From positions 1-40,785 of the forward strand of contig SKKN01000059.1 of assembly GCA_007121455.1 (NCBI GenBank): DNA of 40,785 bases, written 5' to 3'. The notes below the pieces were generated by a model. The model saw only the letters and a list, made by a program, of their open reading frames with translations. It had not been told where the DNA came from and ran no database searches. Positions 17,420-25,330 of the stretch are shown one piece after another. This stretch comes from Gemmatimonadota bacterium. GTDB lineage: Bacteria > Gemmatimonadota > Gemmatimonadetes > Longimicrobiales > Gaopeijiaceae. Position numbers and translations under genes: made by a program. Positions within the stretch are counted from its first letter, which is position 1; the number at the start of each line of letters is the position of its first letter.

Positions 17420-18478
17420 CTACCGTCCAATCCGACCTGCCGTGTGTGCCGCTACGACCTCGCCTGACGTCCCCTGGGGCACCCTGAGCAGGTAGGATCC
17501 GTTCGGAGGGGTCACGCCGCGCACCAAGTGCGGGTTCAGATCCCGCATCAGCGACGGTGGAACCTCCGCTGCCTCCGCGACCCGCGCGAGGGAGGTTCCC
17601 CCGGGGACGAGGACCCGCTCGGAGAGGTACGGCAGGTCCGGCTCCACATCGAGTCCGAAGTGTTCCGCCTGGCTCGCGAGGATGGCCGCCGCGAGGATCT
17701 TCGGAACGTATTGGCGCGTTTCCCTCGGAAGGTGCTCGATGATCTCCCAGTACAGCTCGTCGTCCTCCGACACCTCACCTCGTACGCGACTCAGCCCTCG
17801 TGATACCCGCGCAGGGCCTGCGTTGTAGGCCGCTGCAGCGAGGTACCAGGATCCGAACTGATCGTGGAGCCCCTCCAAGTAGTCCAGTGCGGCATCCGTC
17901 GCGCGAATGGGGTCCCTCCGCTCATCTACCCAATGGTCGATCCTCAGCCCATACGCCCGCGCCGTCGGCCCCATGAACTGCCATATTCCCGATGCGAGCA
18001 CCGGAGAGGTGGCCCAGGGGGAGAACCCCGACTCGATCATCGCAAGATAGAGGAGCTCCTCCGGCATGTCGCGTGCCCGAAGGCGGTCCCGGATCATCCC
18101 CCCGTACAGACCTTCTCTGGCGAGATAATGCTCGAAACTTTCGCGGTCCACCGTCAGAAAACGTCGAATCCAACGCTCGACCCGCTCGTTCACATGTACC
18201 GGTAGGTCGGATCGAACGAACTCCAGCGCTGCCTCCTCGACCACGATGGTGGGGCCGTCTTCCGCATCGTCCCCTTCCCCACCCCAGGCCATCAGAGCCA
18301 CACCGGCCACCATCCCTGCAAGCAAACACGCGTTCAGCGCCACGGGTCCCGGGAGGATTCGGCGCGGCCCGGAAACGAGGAAACGGAACGCGCCCTTGTC
18401 TGCCACGCGCTCGCTCTTCCGCTCCACGGTTCGATCGCTGTGCGATCGGGGGGTGGGTTCCTCTGGGTCAGACTTCAT
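17420..18478 (-). CDS. Membrane-bound lytic transglycosylase, MltD-like
   Basis: A 352-residue peptidoglycan lyase. A membrane anchor lies at about 43-65. The SLT (goose-lysozyme-like) domain at about 135-270 has the catalytic glutamate E149 in AMIESGFSPWATS, then GIWQFMGPTARAYGL and YNAGPARV. A C-terminal segment (VPGGTSLARVAEAAEVPP...LMRDLNPHL) resembles a single degenerate LysM unit. I prefer ATG 18478, with GGGAG eight bases upstream, over GTG 18511. It acts in the periplasm, cutting glycan strands during wall growth. It is a single gene, convergent with the beta-oxidation operon, the two stops being only four bases apart. Confidence 0.9.
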   Translation of the reverse strand: MKSDPEEPTPRSHSDRTVERKSERVADKGAFRFLVSGPRRILPGPVALNACLLAGMVAGVALMAWGGEGDDAEDGPTIVVEEAALEFVRSDLPVHVNERVERWIRRFLTVDRESFEHYLAREGLYGGMIRDRLRARDMPEELLYLAMIESGFSPWATSPVLASGIWQFMGPTARAYGLRIDHWVDERRDPIRATDAALDYLEGLHDQFGSWYLAAAAYNAGPARVSRGLSRVRGEVSEDDELYWEIIEHLPRETRQYVPKILAAAILASQAEHFGLDVEPDLPYLSERVLVPGGTSLARVAEAAEVPPSLMRDLNPHLVRGVTPPNGSYLLRVPQGTSGEVVAAHTAGRIGR

Positions 18479-18752
18479 ACTGCTATCTCCCTCATCCGCT
18501 CCTGAGCGCACACGGAACCGACTCGTTCTCCGGATTTCCGTTGCTCACCCCAAGGGCGTCATGTGTGTTCACAGGCCGCCAACCATAGTGATTGCTTGAC
18601 CTTACGCGGGTCGCCCTCCATGGCCACGACCGGCGATGATTCGAAGCGGCTTCATTGAGCAGGAACCATGCCGCTTCCGGACGCACCCCTTCCAGGTGGA
18701 CCACGAGAGGGGACCCGACCGATCCGGACGGAATCCGGAAGGGTCGGAAAGA
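18479..18752. other. Intergenic stretch between transglycosylase and rpmA terminator
   Basis: No supported gene lies here. It should contain the promoter of the transglycosylase on the minus strand, but I find no convincing -35/-10 pair. Short frames in this stretch lack ribosome binding sites and family similarity. Confidence 0.5.
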
Positions 18753-18795
18753 AGAAAAAAGGGCCTCCCCTGCTCGTGACGAGCAGGGGAGGCCC
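18753..18795 (-). terminator. Intrinsic terminator of rplU-rpmA
   Basis: A perfect 16-bp stem (18761-18776 with 18780-18795) and a 3-base loop, followed on the minus strand by a run of six U and then UCUUC. It lies 18 bases past the rpmA stop. This is the clearest intrinsic terminator in the window. Confidence 0.95.
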
Positions 18796-18812
18796 TATCC
18801 GAAGTGAGAAGC

Positions 18813-19067
18813 TTATTCTGCGGGGTAGACCGACACTGCCGACCGATTGCGGAACGTCTCGAATGTCACCACCCCGTCCACCTTGGCGAACAACGTGTCG
18901 TCTCCACCCCGCCCGACGTTCTTCCCCGGGTGGAATTTCGTGCCACGCTGGCGAACGATGATGCCTCCGGCGCGTACGGGCTGACCGCCCGTACGCTTCA
19001 CTCCGAGGCGTTTCGGGTTGCTGTCCCGGCCGTTTCGGCTCGAACCGACTCCCTTCTTATGTGCCAT
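18813..19067 (-). CDS. rpmA: 50S ribosomal protein L27
   Basis: An 84-residue protein with the invariant N-terminus [16 protein letters not shown], whose flexible tail reaches the peptidyl transferase centre, and the core [27 protein letters not shown] and [10 protein letters not shown]. It lacks the N-terminal extension that is cleaved off in Firmicutes. AAGGA lies ten bases before the ATG. It follows rplU after 58 bases and ends just before the strong terminator, so the transcript is rplU-rpmA only; obg is not attached, unlike in many bacteria. Confidence 0.98.
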   Translation of the reverse strand: MAHKKGVGSSRNGRDSNPKRLGVKRTGGQPVRAGGIIVRQRGTKFHPGKNVGRGGDDTLFAKVDGVVTFETFRNRSAVSVYPAE

Positions 19068-19125
19068 GGTTCTTCATTCCTTCTCAGCGTTCCGTTCGGT
19101 CGCGGCAATCAGCGAGGAAAGCGGA

Positions 19126-19437
19126 TCAGAGCACGATCTCGTCGACGCGGACCTCGGTGAACCGCTGCCGATGACCTTGCTTGCGACGGTAGTTCTTTCG
19201 CCGCTTCCTCTTGAACACGATGATCTTCTTGTCCTTCCGGTGGCTCAAGACTTCAACTTTGACCTGGGCCCCGTCCACGGTGGGAGCCCCTACGGAGATC
19301 TCCTCACCGGTGGAGGCGAGGAGCACGTCATCGAACACCACCGTATCGCCGGCCTCGGCGTCCAGGAGCGGAACTCTCAGCCGAAGTCCCGGCTCGGCTC
19401 GAAACTGCTTTCCGCCCGTCTTGAAGACCGCATACAT
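19126..19437 (-). CDS. rplU: 50S ribosomal protein L21
   Basis: A 103-residue ribosomal protein with the L21 signatures MYAVFKTGGKQ at the N-terminus and KRKRRKNYRRKQGHRQ, which binds 23S rRNA, near the C-terminus. GAGG lies nine bases upstream of ATG 19437. It heads the rplU-rpmA operon under the promoter at 19530-19557 and has a leader of about 86 bases. Confidence 0.98.
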   Translation of the reverse strand: MYAVFKTGGKQFRAEPGLRLRVPLLDAEAGDTVVFDDVLLASTGEEISVGAPTVDGAQVKVEVLSHRKDKKIIVFKRKRRKNYRRKQGHRQRFTEVRVDEIVL

Positions 19438-19529
19438 GATATTAGACCTCGAGCCGCTTGCCGGTTTTGAATGATGACGTGATGGCGGGGCGCCGTGCCG
19501 GCGGCGCGAGTCAGCCCCTTAGCCGGTGT

Positions 19530-19557
19530 AATTTAGTCCGCCGGTCGGACGGGTCAA
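19530..19557 (-). promoter_or_regulatory. Housekeeping promoter of rplU-rpmA
   Basis: On the minus strand TTGACC and TAAATT are separated by 16 bases, a good vegetative promoter. Transcription would begin near 19523. The leader holds a hairpin with stem GCGCCG/CGGCGC (about 19490-19510), which could be an autoregulatory target or simply a stable leader; I do not see a known L21-leader consensus. Confidence 0.65.
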
Positions 19558-19581
19558 GTCATTGGGCCGTGGGCCCTCAGG

Positions 19582-21141
19582 TCAGACCCCGTAGAGATCG
19601 GTGACGTCTCGCTCCTCGGCGCCCGACGTGAGTCGAAATTCATCCTCTCGGAGGAGCGGGTCATCGAACAGGTCCAAGTCGCTTCTCGTGACGCGTCGCA
19701 GCCGTCTGAGGAAGTCCGGCTCGGACTCCAGGATGTAGAGTGCCACTTCCGGGTGCAGGCGAACGATGAGCGCATCCTCGCCACCGGAGGCGGCCCGACG
19801 CAGGCTTCGCTCGACTCGGCGGACCACGGTCGGAGGCGTCAAGATGCGGCCCGTCCCTTCGCAGTGGCGGCAGAGGGCGCTGAGCGACTGGAAGAGCGAA
19901 GGCCGCACCCTCTGTCGGGTCATCTCGACGAGGCCGAGGTCCGACACCTGGAACGTCTTCGTCCGTGCCCGGTCGCGTCCGAGATGACTCCGGAGCTCGT
20001 GGAGGACCCGGTCCCGGTTCCCCTGGGATTCCATGTCGATGAAGTCGCAGACAATGATCCCGCCCACATCGCGGAGCCGAAGCTGCCGCGCGATTTCTTT
20101 CGCCGCGTCGACGTTCGTCCGAAGGATCGTCTCCTCCGGATCCTTCTTCCCCTTGCCGGTGAATCGACCGGTGTTCACGTCGATGGAAACCAGCGCTTCC
20201 GTGGGCTCCACGATGATGTAGCCTCCAGAGGGAAGGAACACCTTCCGCTGGAATACCTTCTCGATTTCCTCCTCGATCCCGTGGGTATCGAAGAGGGGCT
20301 CGGGCCCATCGTAGAGCTTCACCCGCTCCAGGAGGTCGGGATCGACGTTACGGACGTACTGCGTGATCTCCCGGTGCACCGACTCGTCGTCCACAATCAC
20401 GGCGTCGAATTTGTCCGAGAAGAGATCGCGGATCACGCCACTCACCAGCCGCGCTTCCCGATGGACCAACGCGGGGGCTTTGGAGGAGCCGACCTGCTTC
20501 TGGATCTTCTTCCAGGTCCCGTGCAGCCTCTTGAATTCCCCGGCAAATTTCTCCTGCGTCAGCTCCTCACCGACGGTCCGGACGATGAGACCGCCGCTGT
20601 CGGGCGGAAGGATGTTGCGAGCGAGTGTCCGAAGCCGAACGCGCTCCTCCCTCTGCTCGATCTTCCGGCTGACCCCCACATGGGACGAGTACGGCATGTA
20701 GACCAGGCACCGTCCCGGCAGGGAAACCTGGGCGGTGAGCCGGGGACCCTTGGTGCCGATCGGCTCCTTCGTGGCCTGTACGAGAACCTCCTCCCCTTTC
20801 CGAATGAGCTCCTGGATGGGCGGATGCTTCCGCTGACGCCGTCCATTCTGCCCGTCGGTCCGAGCGTCCCCTTCCCCGTTCTCGTCGTCGTCGTCGTCGT
20901 CCTGGATCAGGTCGGAGACGTGCAGAAAACCAGCCTTCTCCGTCCCGATATCGACGAAGGCCGCCTGGATTCCAGGCAGAACGGCTTCCACCTTTCCGAG
21001 GTAGATGTCCCCGACGATCCGATCCTGGTCGGGCCGATCCAGCATGATCTCCACGAGCAGATCGTCTTCGAGCAGCGCCACCCACGACTCGTGAGCGGAC
21101 GCGCTGATCAGGATTTCTCGCCTCAAAGGCTTGGACTCCAC
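19582..21141 (-). CDS. rng: Ribonuclease G/E family endoribonuclease
   Basis: A 519-residue enzyme that processes rRNA and decays mRNA. The N-terminal S1 RNA-binding domain spans about 38-155 and is interrupted by an acidic, low-complexity loop with six consecutive Asp. The catalytic DNase I-like domain has SIDVNTG and IVCDFIDM, which carry the two magnesium-binding aspartates. The zinc-link CRHCEGTGR joins subunits. No long C-terminal degradosome scaffold follows, so it is closer to RNase G than to full RNase E. The start is GTG 21141 without a strong Shine-Dalgarno. It lies 144 bases downstream of nothing on its strand except the acyl-CoA dehydrogenase gap, and the rplU promoter lies between it and rplU, so it is probably transcribed separately. 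Confidence 0.93.
   Translation of the reverse strand: MESKPLRREILISASAHESWVALLEDDLLVEIMLDRPDQDRIVGDIYLGKVEAVLPGIQAAFVDIGTEKAGFLHVSDLIQDDDDDDENGEGDARTDGQNGRRQRKHPPIQELIRKGEEVLVQATKEPIGTKGPRLTAQVSLPGRCLVYMPYSSHVGVSRKIEQREERVRLRTLARNILPPDSGGLIVRTVGEELTQEKFAGEFKRLHGTWKKIQKQVGSSKAPALVHREARLVSGVIRDLFSDKFDAVIVDDESVHREITQYVRNVDPDLLERVKLYDGPEPLFDTHGIEEEIEKVFQRKVFLPSGGYIIVEPTEALVSIDVNTGRFTGKGKKDPEETILRTNVDAAKEIARQLRLRDVGGIIVCDFIDMESQGNRDRVLHELRSHLGRDRARTKTFQVSDLGLVEMTRQRVRPSLFQSLSALCRHCEGTGRILTPPTVVRRVERSLRRAASGGEDALIVRLHPEVALYILESEPDFLRRLRRVTRSDLDLFDDPLLREDEFRLTSGAEERDVTDLYGV
20882..20901 (-). repeat. Trinucleotide repeat encoding an Asp run in rng
   Basis: About six and two-thirds copies of TCG on the plus strand (GAC on the coding strand) encode six consecutive aspartates within the S1 domain loop of the RNase. 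Such repeats can change length by slippage in whole codons without breaking the frame. Confidence 0.85.
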
Positions 21142-21306
21142 TGAATTCGGGTCGCCGACGGCCCCGATGGTCTCACGGGTTCGGACGCATGCCCCGTCGT
21201 TCGGCCGATGCCGGAACGACCGGGCTCGCCCTCCGAGTCCCTGAGATCCAGCTTCGGGGAAGCCGGATGAATGCTGGCGTCCGATCCCTGCAGATCGGGA
21301 CGCGGA

Positions 21307-22521
21307 TCATTGGGGAAAGGCCTCCTGAACCAGATGCCGCGCGATCACCAGCCTCTGGATCTCGCTCGTGCCTTCCCCGATCTCACACACCTTCGCGTCG
21401 CGAAGCATTCGCTCCGCCGGGTATTCGTCGGTGTAGCCGGCGCCCCCCATGAGTTGAACCGCCTGGATCGTCGCCTTCATCGACAGCTCCGACGCGAAGA
21501 GCTTCGCCATCGCAGCCTCCTTCGAGAAGGGACGACCCTGGTCCATGAGCCAGGCGGCATGATACGTGAGATGCTTGGCGGCTTCGATCTCGGTCGCGAG
21601 ATCCGCGAGGCGAAACTGCACGGACTGGAAATCGAACACCTTCCTCCCGAACTGCTTCCTCTGGTTCGTATAGTGCAGCGCCGTTTCGCAGGCGCCCTCG
21701 GCAATCCCGAGCGAAAGTGCAGCGATCCCGATGCGTCCGGAGTCGAGCGTTTTCATGAAGTTGATGAAGCCTCGCCCTTCTTCGCCGAGGCGGTTCTCTT
21801 CTGGAACGAGTGCATCCTCCAGGAGGAGCTCCCGGGTGTCGGAGGCGCGCCATCCCATCTTGTCTTCCTTCTTTCCTGCACGGACGCCATCGATGAAGTC
21901 CAGTTCATCGGCATGACCCATCCCGAGCCCTCGCGCGCGCTCGAGATCGGTCGTCGGCTTCGTCACCACGAAGCTCGTGATCCCCTTGGAACGCTTCTCC
22001 GGCTCCGTCATGGCCGTAACGGTAAAGATCTCGCCGACCCCGGCGTGCGTAATGAAGATCTTCGCGCCGTCCAGACGCCACCCGCCATCTTCGCGGACCG
22101 CACGGGTGCGGCTCGCTCCGGAATCGGACCCGGCACCCGGCTCCGTGAGCCCGAACCCACCGAGAACCTGCCCACTCGCGAGGAGAGGAACCCACCGACT
22201 CTTCTGCTCCTCCGTGCCGAAGTTGACGATCGGAGTCGTACCCAGGGTCGTATGGGCGGAGACAGTGATCGCATGGCTTGCGTCGTACCTCGCCAGTTCC
22301 TGCACCACGAGCAGATAGCTCAGAGGGTCGAGGCCCTGACCCCCGTACTCCTTCGGAATCGGTACGCCGAGAAGGCCCATTCCAGCCATCGCCTTCACGT
22401 TGTCCCATGGAAATTCCGCCCGGTCATCGAGCTCCCGGGCGACCGGGACGATCGCCTCACGGGCAAAGTCACTCACACGGCGCTGCAGGCGCCGGTGGTC
22501 CTCGTTCAGATATCGATCCAT
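21307..22521 (-). CDS. Acyl-CoA dehydrogenase
   Basis: A 404-residue FAD enzyme that introduces the trans-2 double bond in acyl-CoA, the first step of beta-oxidation. Family motifs are GGFGLTEPGAGSDSGAS for flavin and substrate contact, RKQFGRKVFDFQSVQF, and VCEIGEGTSEIQRLVIAR, in which the glutamate of GEGTS is in the catalytic-base position of medium- and short-chain enzymes. ATG 22521 has no obvious Shine-Dalgarno. It is a single gene but functionally completes the operon at 11.9-17.1 kb, which lacks this step. Inverted repeats upstream suggest its own regulation. Confidence 0.94.
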   Translation of the reverse strand: MDRYLNEDHRRLQRRVSDFAREAIVPVARELDDRAEFPWDNVKAMAGMGLLGVPIPKEYGGQGLDPLSYLLVVQELARYDASHAITVSAHTTLGTTPIVNFGTEEQKSRWVPLLASGQVLGGFGLTEPGAGSDSGASRTRAVREDGGWRLDGAKIFITHAGVGEIFTVTAMTEPEKRSKGITSFVVTKPTTDLERARGLGMGHADELDFIDGVRAGKKEDKMGWRASDTRELLLEDALVPEENRLGEEGRGFINFMKTLDSGRIGIAALSLGIAEGACETALHYTNQRKQFGRKVFDFQSVQFRLADLATEIEAAKHLTYHAAWLMDQGRPFSKEAAMAKLFASELSMKATIQAVQLMGGAGYTDEYPAERMLRDAKVCEIGEGTSEIQRLVIARHLVQEAFPQ

Positions 22522-22560
22522 TAGAAGCTTTTAGTCATGATGAACGGCGAGTCTTGGCTG

Positions 22561-22597
22561 GGGAAATTTATCCCACCCGAGGGCGTTTAAACAGCCC
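22561..22597 (-). promoter_or_regulatory. Candidate operator and -10 region of the acyl-CoA dehydrogenase
   Basis: Two dyads lie 40-76 bases upstream of the start: GGGA-AATTTA-TCCC (22561-22574) and GGGC-GTTTAAAC-A-GCCC (22581-22597). The first overlaps a -10-like TAAATT on the minus strand; the -35 match is poor. The arrangement suits repression by a TetR-type dimer, but the motif differs from the CGATCG dyad near the TetR gene in this window. Confidence 0.35.
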
Positions 22598-22618
22598 AGA
22601 GCCCTGTGCGAGTTCTGC

Positions 22619-24097
22619 TCATGGCCCGATCGAACCCGGCAGGCATCGATCACACGAGCCGCACGGGTGCGCCAACTCCTCTCCGAAATACTCGAGGATC
22701 TGCTTCCTCCTGCACGCCCGAGCCCTCGCGTATCTCTGCACCGCGCTTAGGTTCCCCAGCTTCCTCCGCCTTCGAAGCCAAGCCTCCCTCAATCGCGGAA
22801 GCGAAGACTGAAGGACGAGGTCCACCTCGTCCTTATCCTCTTCCGGAAGGGGGCCGAGGAGCCGGATCGACCCGACCCGCGCGAGCACCCGACAGCAGGC
22901 GCGGATCTCTCCGGGGGCGGGACCGTCCAGCTCCTGGAACAATCGGCCCAGCGAAACCCGAAGCCGCGCTCCAGGACGCACCCGACGGCGAAGGCCGACC
23001 CACGTGCGAACGATCGTGGTGAGGGGCGGATGCGCGCCATCCACGAACGATCGCTGGACGCGGGCATCCCCGGCGCTGCTGAATGCCACGCAGCGGGCGG
23101 GCTCCCCGTCCCTCCCCGCTCGACCCGCCTCCTGGTAGTAGGCCTCCAGCGATCCCGGCAGCTGGGCATGCACGACCACACGCACGTTCGACTTGTCGAC
23201 TCCCATTCCGAAGGCATTCGTCGCGACCACGACGGGCCGGTCCTCCTCCAGGAACCACGCCTGGACACGCTCCCGCTCCGAAGCTTCGAGCCCCGCATGG
23301 TAGGAGTGGACGGGCACGCCCAGGGCGGCCAACTGATCGCGGATCGACTCCACGCCCTTACGCGACGAAGCGTACACCAACGCCGATCCGTCTCGCTGCT
23401 TCACGAGCCGGTGGAGCCACGCTCGCCTCTCGACGGCCGTTGGGAGAGCCAACACCGTCCACCAGAGGTTGGGACGGTCGAAGCTCTGCACCACCTCCAC
23501 TGGATCTTGGAGTGCGAGACTTCGACGAATCTCTGCCCGCACTTTCGGGGTCGCTGTCGCCGTGAGGGCGAGGAGAGGCACGTCCACGAGCTTCCGTATC
23601 TCCCCGATCCGAAGGTAATCGGGACGGAAGTCGTGGCCCCATTGAGCGATGCAGTGCGCTTCGTCCACGACGAGGAGGGAGACGTGCACACGGGAGAGGA
23701 GCTCCCGAAAGCGACTCGTTCGAAGCCGCTCCGGTGCGACGAAGAGGACCCGGAAGCCACCCTCGGGAAGCGCCTCGTGAACGCGTCTCGTTTCTTCGGG
23801 CGCGAGCGTGGAGCCGAGGTATGCAGCGGGAAGGCCCGCGCCTCGGGCGCGTCCCACCTGGTCGGCCATCAAGGAGATCAGCGGTGTCACGACCAGGGTG
23901 ATTCCCGGAAGCGTCGCTGCGGGCACTTGGTAGCAGACACTCTTCCCGCCCCCCGTCGGAAGGATTCCGAGCGCATCCTCTCCGCGGAGCACGGCCCGTA
24001 CGAGGCGCTCCTGGCCGGGACGGAAGGAGGAGAACCCGAAAAGGGTCTCGAGGACTGCCCGTGGGTCGCCGGAGAGAGGATGCCGTCGGGGGTTCAT
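22619..24097 (-). CDS. recQ: RecQ-family ATP-dependent DNA helicase, short form
   Basis: A 492-residue 3'-5' helicase. Motif 0 is FRPGQE, Walker A GILPTGGGKSVCYQ, Walker B VVDEAHCIAQWGHDFRP, motif III TATATPKV and motif VI QEAGRAGRDGE. The four-cysteine zinc site is CRRKQILEYFGE...CGSCDRC at the extreme C-terminus. About 120 residues with a basic helical character separate the second RecA-like lobe from the zinc site, and no winged helix or HRDC domain follows, so it is shorter than E. coli RecQ. The start is uncertain: ATG 24097 begins just before family similarity, while ATG 24172 has AGGAG upstream, too close for ideal spacing. It is divergent from the wza-like gene. Confidence 0.9.
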   Translation of the reverse strand: MNPRRHPLSGDPRAVLETLFGFSSFRPGQERLVRAVLRGEDALGILPTGGGKSVCYQVPAATLPGITLVVTPLISLMADQVGRARGAGLPAAYLGSTLAPEETRRVHEALPEGGFRVLFVAPERLRTSRFRELLSRVHVSLLVVDEAHCIAQWGHDFRPDYLRIGEIRKLVDVPLLALTATATPKVRAEIRRSLALQDPVEVVQSFDRPNLWWTVLALPTAVERRAWLHRLVKQRDGSALVYASSRKGVESIRDQLAALGVPVHSYHAGLEASERERVQAWFLEEDRPVVVATNAFGMGVDKSNVRVVVHAQLPGSLEAYYQEAGRAGRDGEPARCVAFSSAGDARVQRSFVDGAHPPLTTIVRTWVGLRRRVRPGARLRVSLGRLFQELDGPAPGEIRACCRVLARVGSIRLLGPLPEEDKDEVDLVLQSSLPRLREAWLRRRRKLGNLSAVQRYARARACRRKQILEYFGEELAHPCGSCDRCLPGSIGP

Positions 24098-24289
24098 TCT
24101 CGATCGTGCAACCCGTGGCGGGGCGTGGCGATGGTGCCAGGCGCCGACTCCACTCCTGCCGCGCCGACGCATCACTCCTGATCGAACGGCATCACGGTGG
24201 GGTCGAGGAGATGGGCCGCCCCCGTTCCGCCCGTGCGCGGTCGATAGCGGTAGGCCGGAGAGCTCGGCAAGGGTCCCGCCCACAAGCAG

Positions 24290-24305
24290 CGGGAATGGAT
24301 CTTGC
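24290..24305 (+). promoter_or_regulatory. Candidate sigma-54 promoter of the wza-like gene
   Basis: GGGAATGGATCTTGCC has GG at -24 (24291-24292) and TTGC with GC at -12 (24303-24304), exactly ten bases apart. It matches TGGCACRNNNNTTGCW at GG, A, R and TTGC. Transcription would start near 24316, 53 bases before the chosen ATG. The match is moderate on its own but gains weight from the other sites in the region. Confidence 0.5.
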
Positions 24306-24368
24306 CAATTCCGGGAACCGTCGGGGGGTTCTCACCCCTTCCATCATGTGTCCTACCGCGAGGCGAAT

Positions 24369-25055
24369 ATGACGAACAGCGAAGCCGCGCAACCGATTGC
24401 CGGGGCTCTCCGGGCAGCCGTGGTCTTCACTCTTCTCCCCCTGATCTTCCCCTTGATCGTGGGAGCCTATCAACCGGTACAAGCCCAGCAGAGCGGGGTC
24501 CAACCGGAAAGCGAGGCGAACGATCGACCGGTGAACGCCCTGCGTGCGGGCGACATGATCGAGATCATGTCGTGGCGTGAGCCGGACATGGAGGGTGAAT
24601 ACCTCGTCGACGAGGATGGTCGGGTCATGCTTCCGATGCTCGGGAGCATAGTCGTGACGGATCGGGTTCCGACGGAGCTTCGACGCGAGCTGCAGGACGA
24701 GTATCAGGCCCGTTTCCGCGAGGAATCGGTGCAAGTCATCCTCCGGAGAAGGGTCCGCATCCTCGGAGCGGTCGAGGAGCCGGGGCTGTATCACGTGGAC
24801 CCGACCATGACGGCAGGTGACGTGCTCGCCCTCGCAGGTGGAGTGACCGAAGCTGGAAACCCGAACCAGATCCGGGTCATCCGCGAAGGAGAAACCGTTC
24901 GAGAGCTACAGCTCCGCTCCGATACGCCCTTCACGGAGGAGGTTCGTTCGGGAGATCAGGTCATGGTACTCCAGAGAAGCTGGTTCTCGCGCCACAGCAC
25001 GCTATTCGTGGGTGCGCTGGCATCGGGAGTGGTCTTCTACTTCACGAGGCGCTGA
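24369..25055 (+). CDS. Polysaccharide export protein, Wza/BexD-like
   Basis: A 228-residue exported protein. A signal peptide (AAVVFTLLPLIFPLIVGAYQPVQAQQ) is followed by a Poly_export domain with LRAGDMIEIMSWREPDMEGEYLVDEDGRV split across its usual strands, and by an SLBB-type segment (RVRILGAVEEPGLYHVDP, DVLALAGGVTEAGN). It has no lipobox, unlike E. coli Wza, and ends in a hydrophobic stretch (LFVGALASGVVFYF) followed by Arg-Arg that could form the outer-membrane helix. ATG 24369 has GAGG five bases upstream. It would form the exit channel for the exopolysaccharide whose chain length is controlled by the Wzc-like kinase at 34.0 kb. Confidence 0.88.
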   Translation: MTNSEAAQPIAGALRAAVVFTLLPLIFPLIVGAYQPVQAQQSGVQPESEANDRPVNALRAGDMIEIMSWREPDMEGEYLVDEDGRVMLPMLGSIVVTDRVPTELRRELQDEYQARFREESVQVILRRRVRILGAVEEPGLYHVDPTMTAGDVLALAGGVTEAGNPNQIRVIREGETVRELQLRSDTPFTEEVRSGDQVMVLQRSWFSRHSTLFVGALASGVVFYFTRR

Positions 25056-25240
25056 GCGAATCAAAGCATCCCGAAGCTCCCCTTGGGCCGGAGGCCGTTG
25101 CGGGTGCCCCACAGGTTCCCGAGGAATCGTGACGGCTGTAGTGCGGTTGCCACACAGGGAGAAGGCTCCGTCTCCGGAGTCCCGACCGCCATGCGCCAAG
25201 GAAAGCCAATTTTCTTGACGGATCTGCCGATGCGCGCCCT

Positions 25241-25256
25241 TGGCCCTGAAGTTGCA
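25241..25256 (+). promoter_or_regulatory. Candidate sigma-54 promoter of the MEDS-domain gene
   Basis: TGGCCCTGAAGTTGCA has GG at 25242-25243 and GC at 25254-25255, ten bases apart, and matches the consensus TGGCACRNNNNTTGCW at 10 of its 12 specified positions. Transcription would start near 25267, about 64 bases before the ATG. Confidence 0.6.
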
Positions 25257-25330
25257 CTTCCTCACGTCTCTACGGCGACCCCCGTCTCCGCAGTTCTGAC
25301 CACCGTGTCCGCCAGTTGACGAGGCATGAG

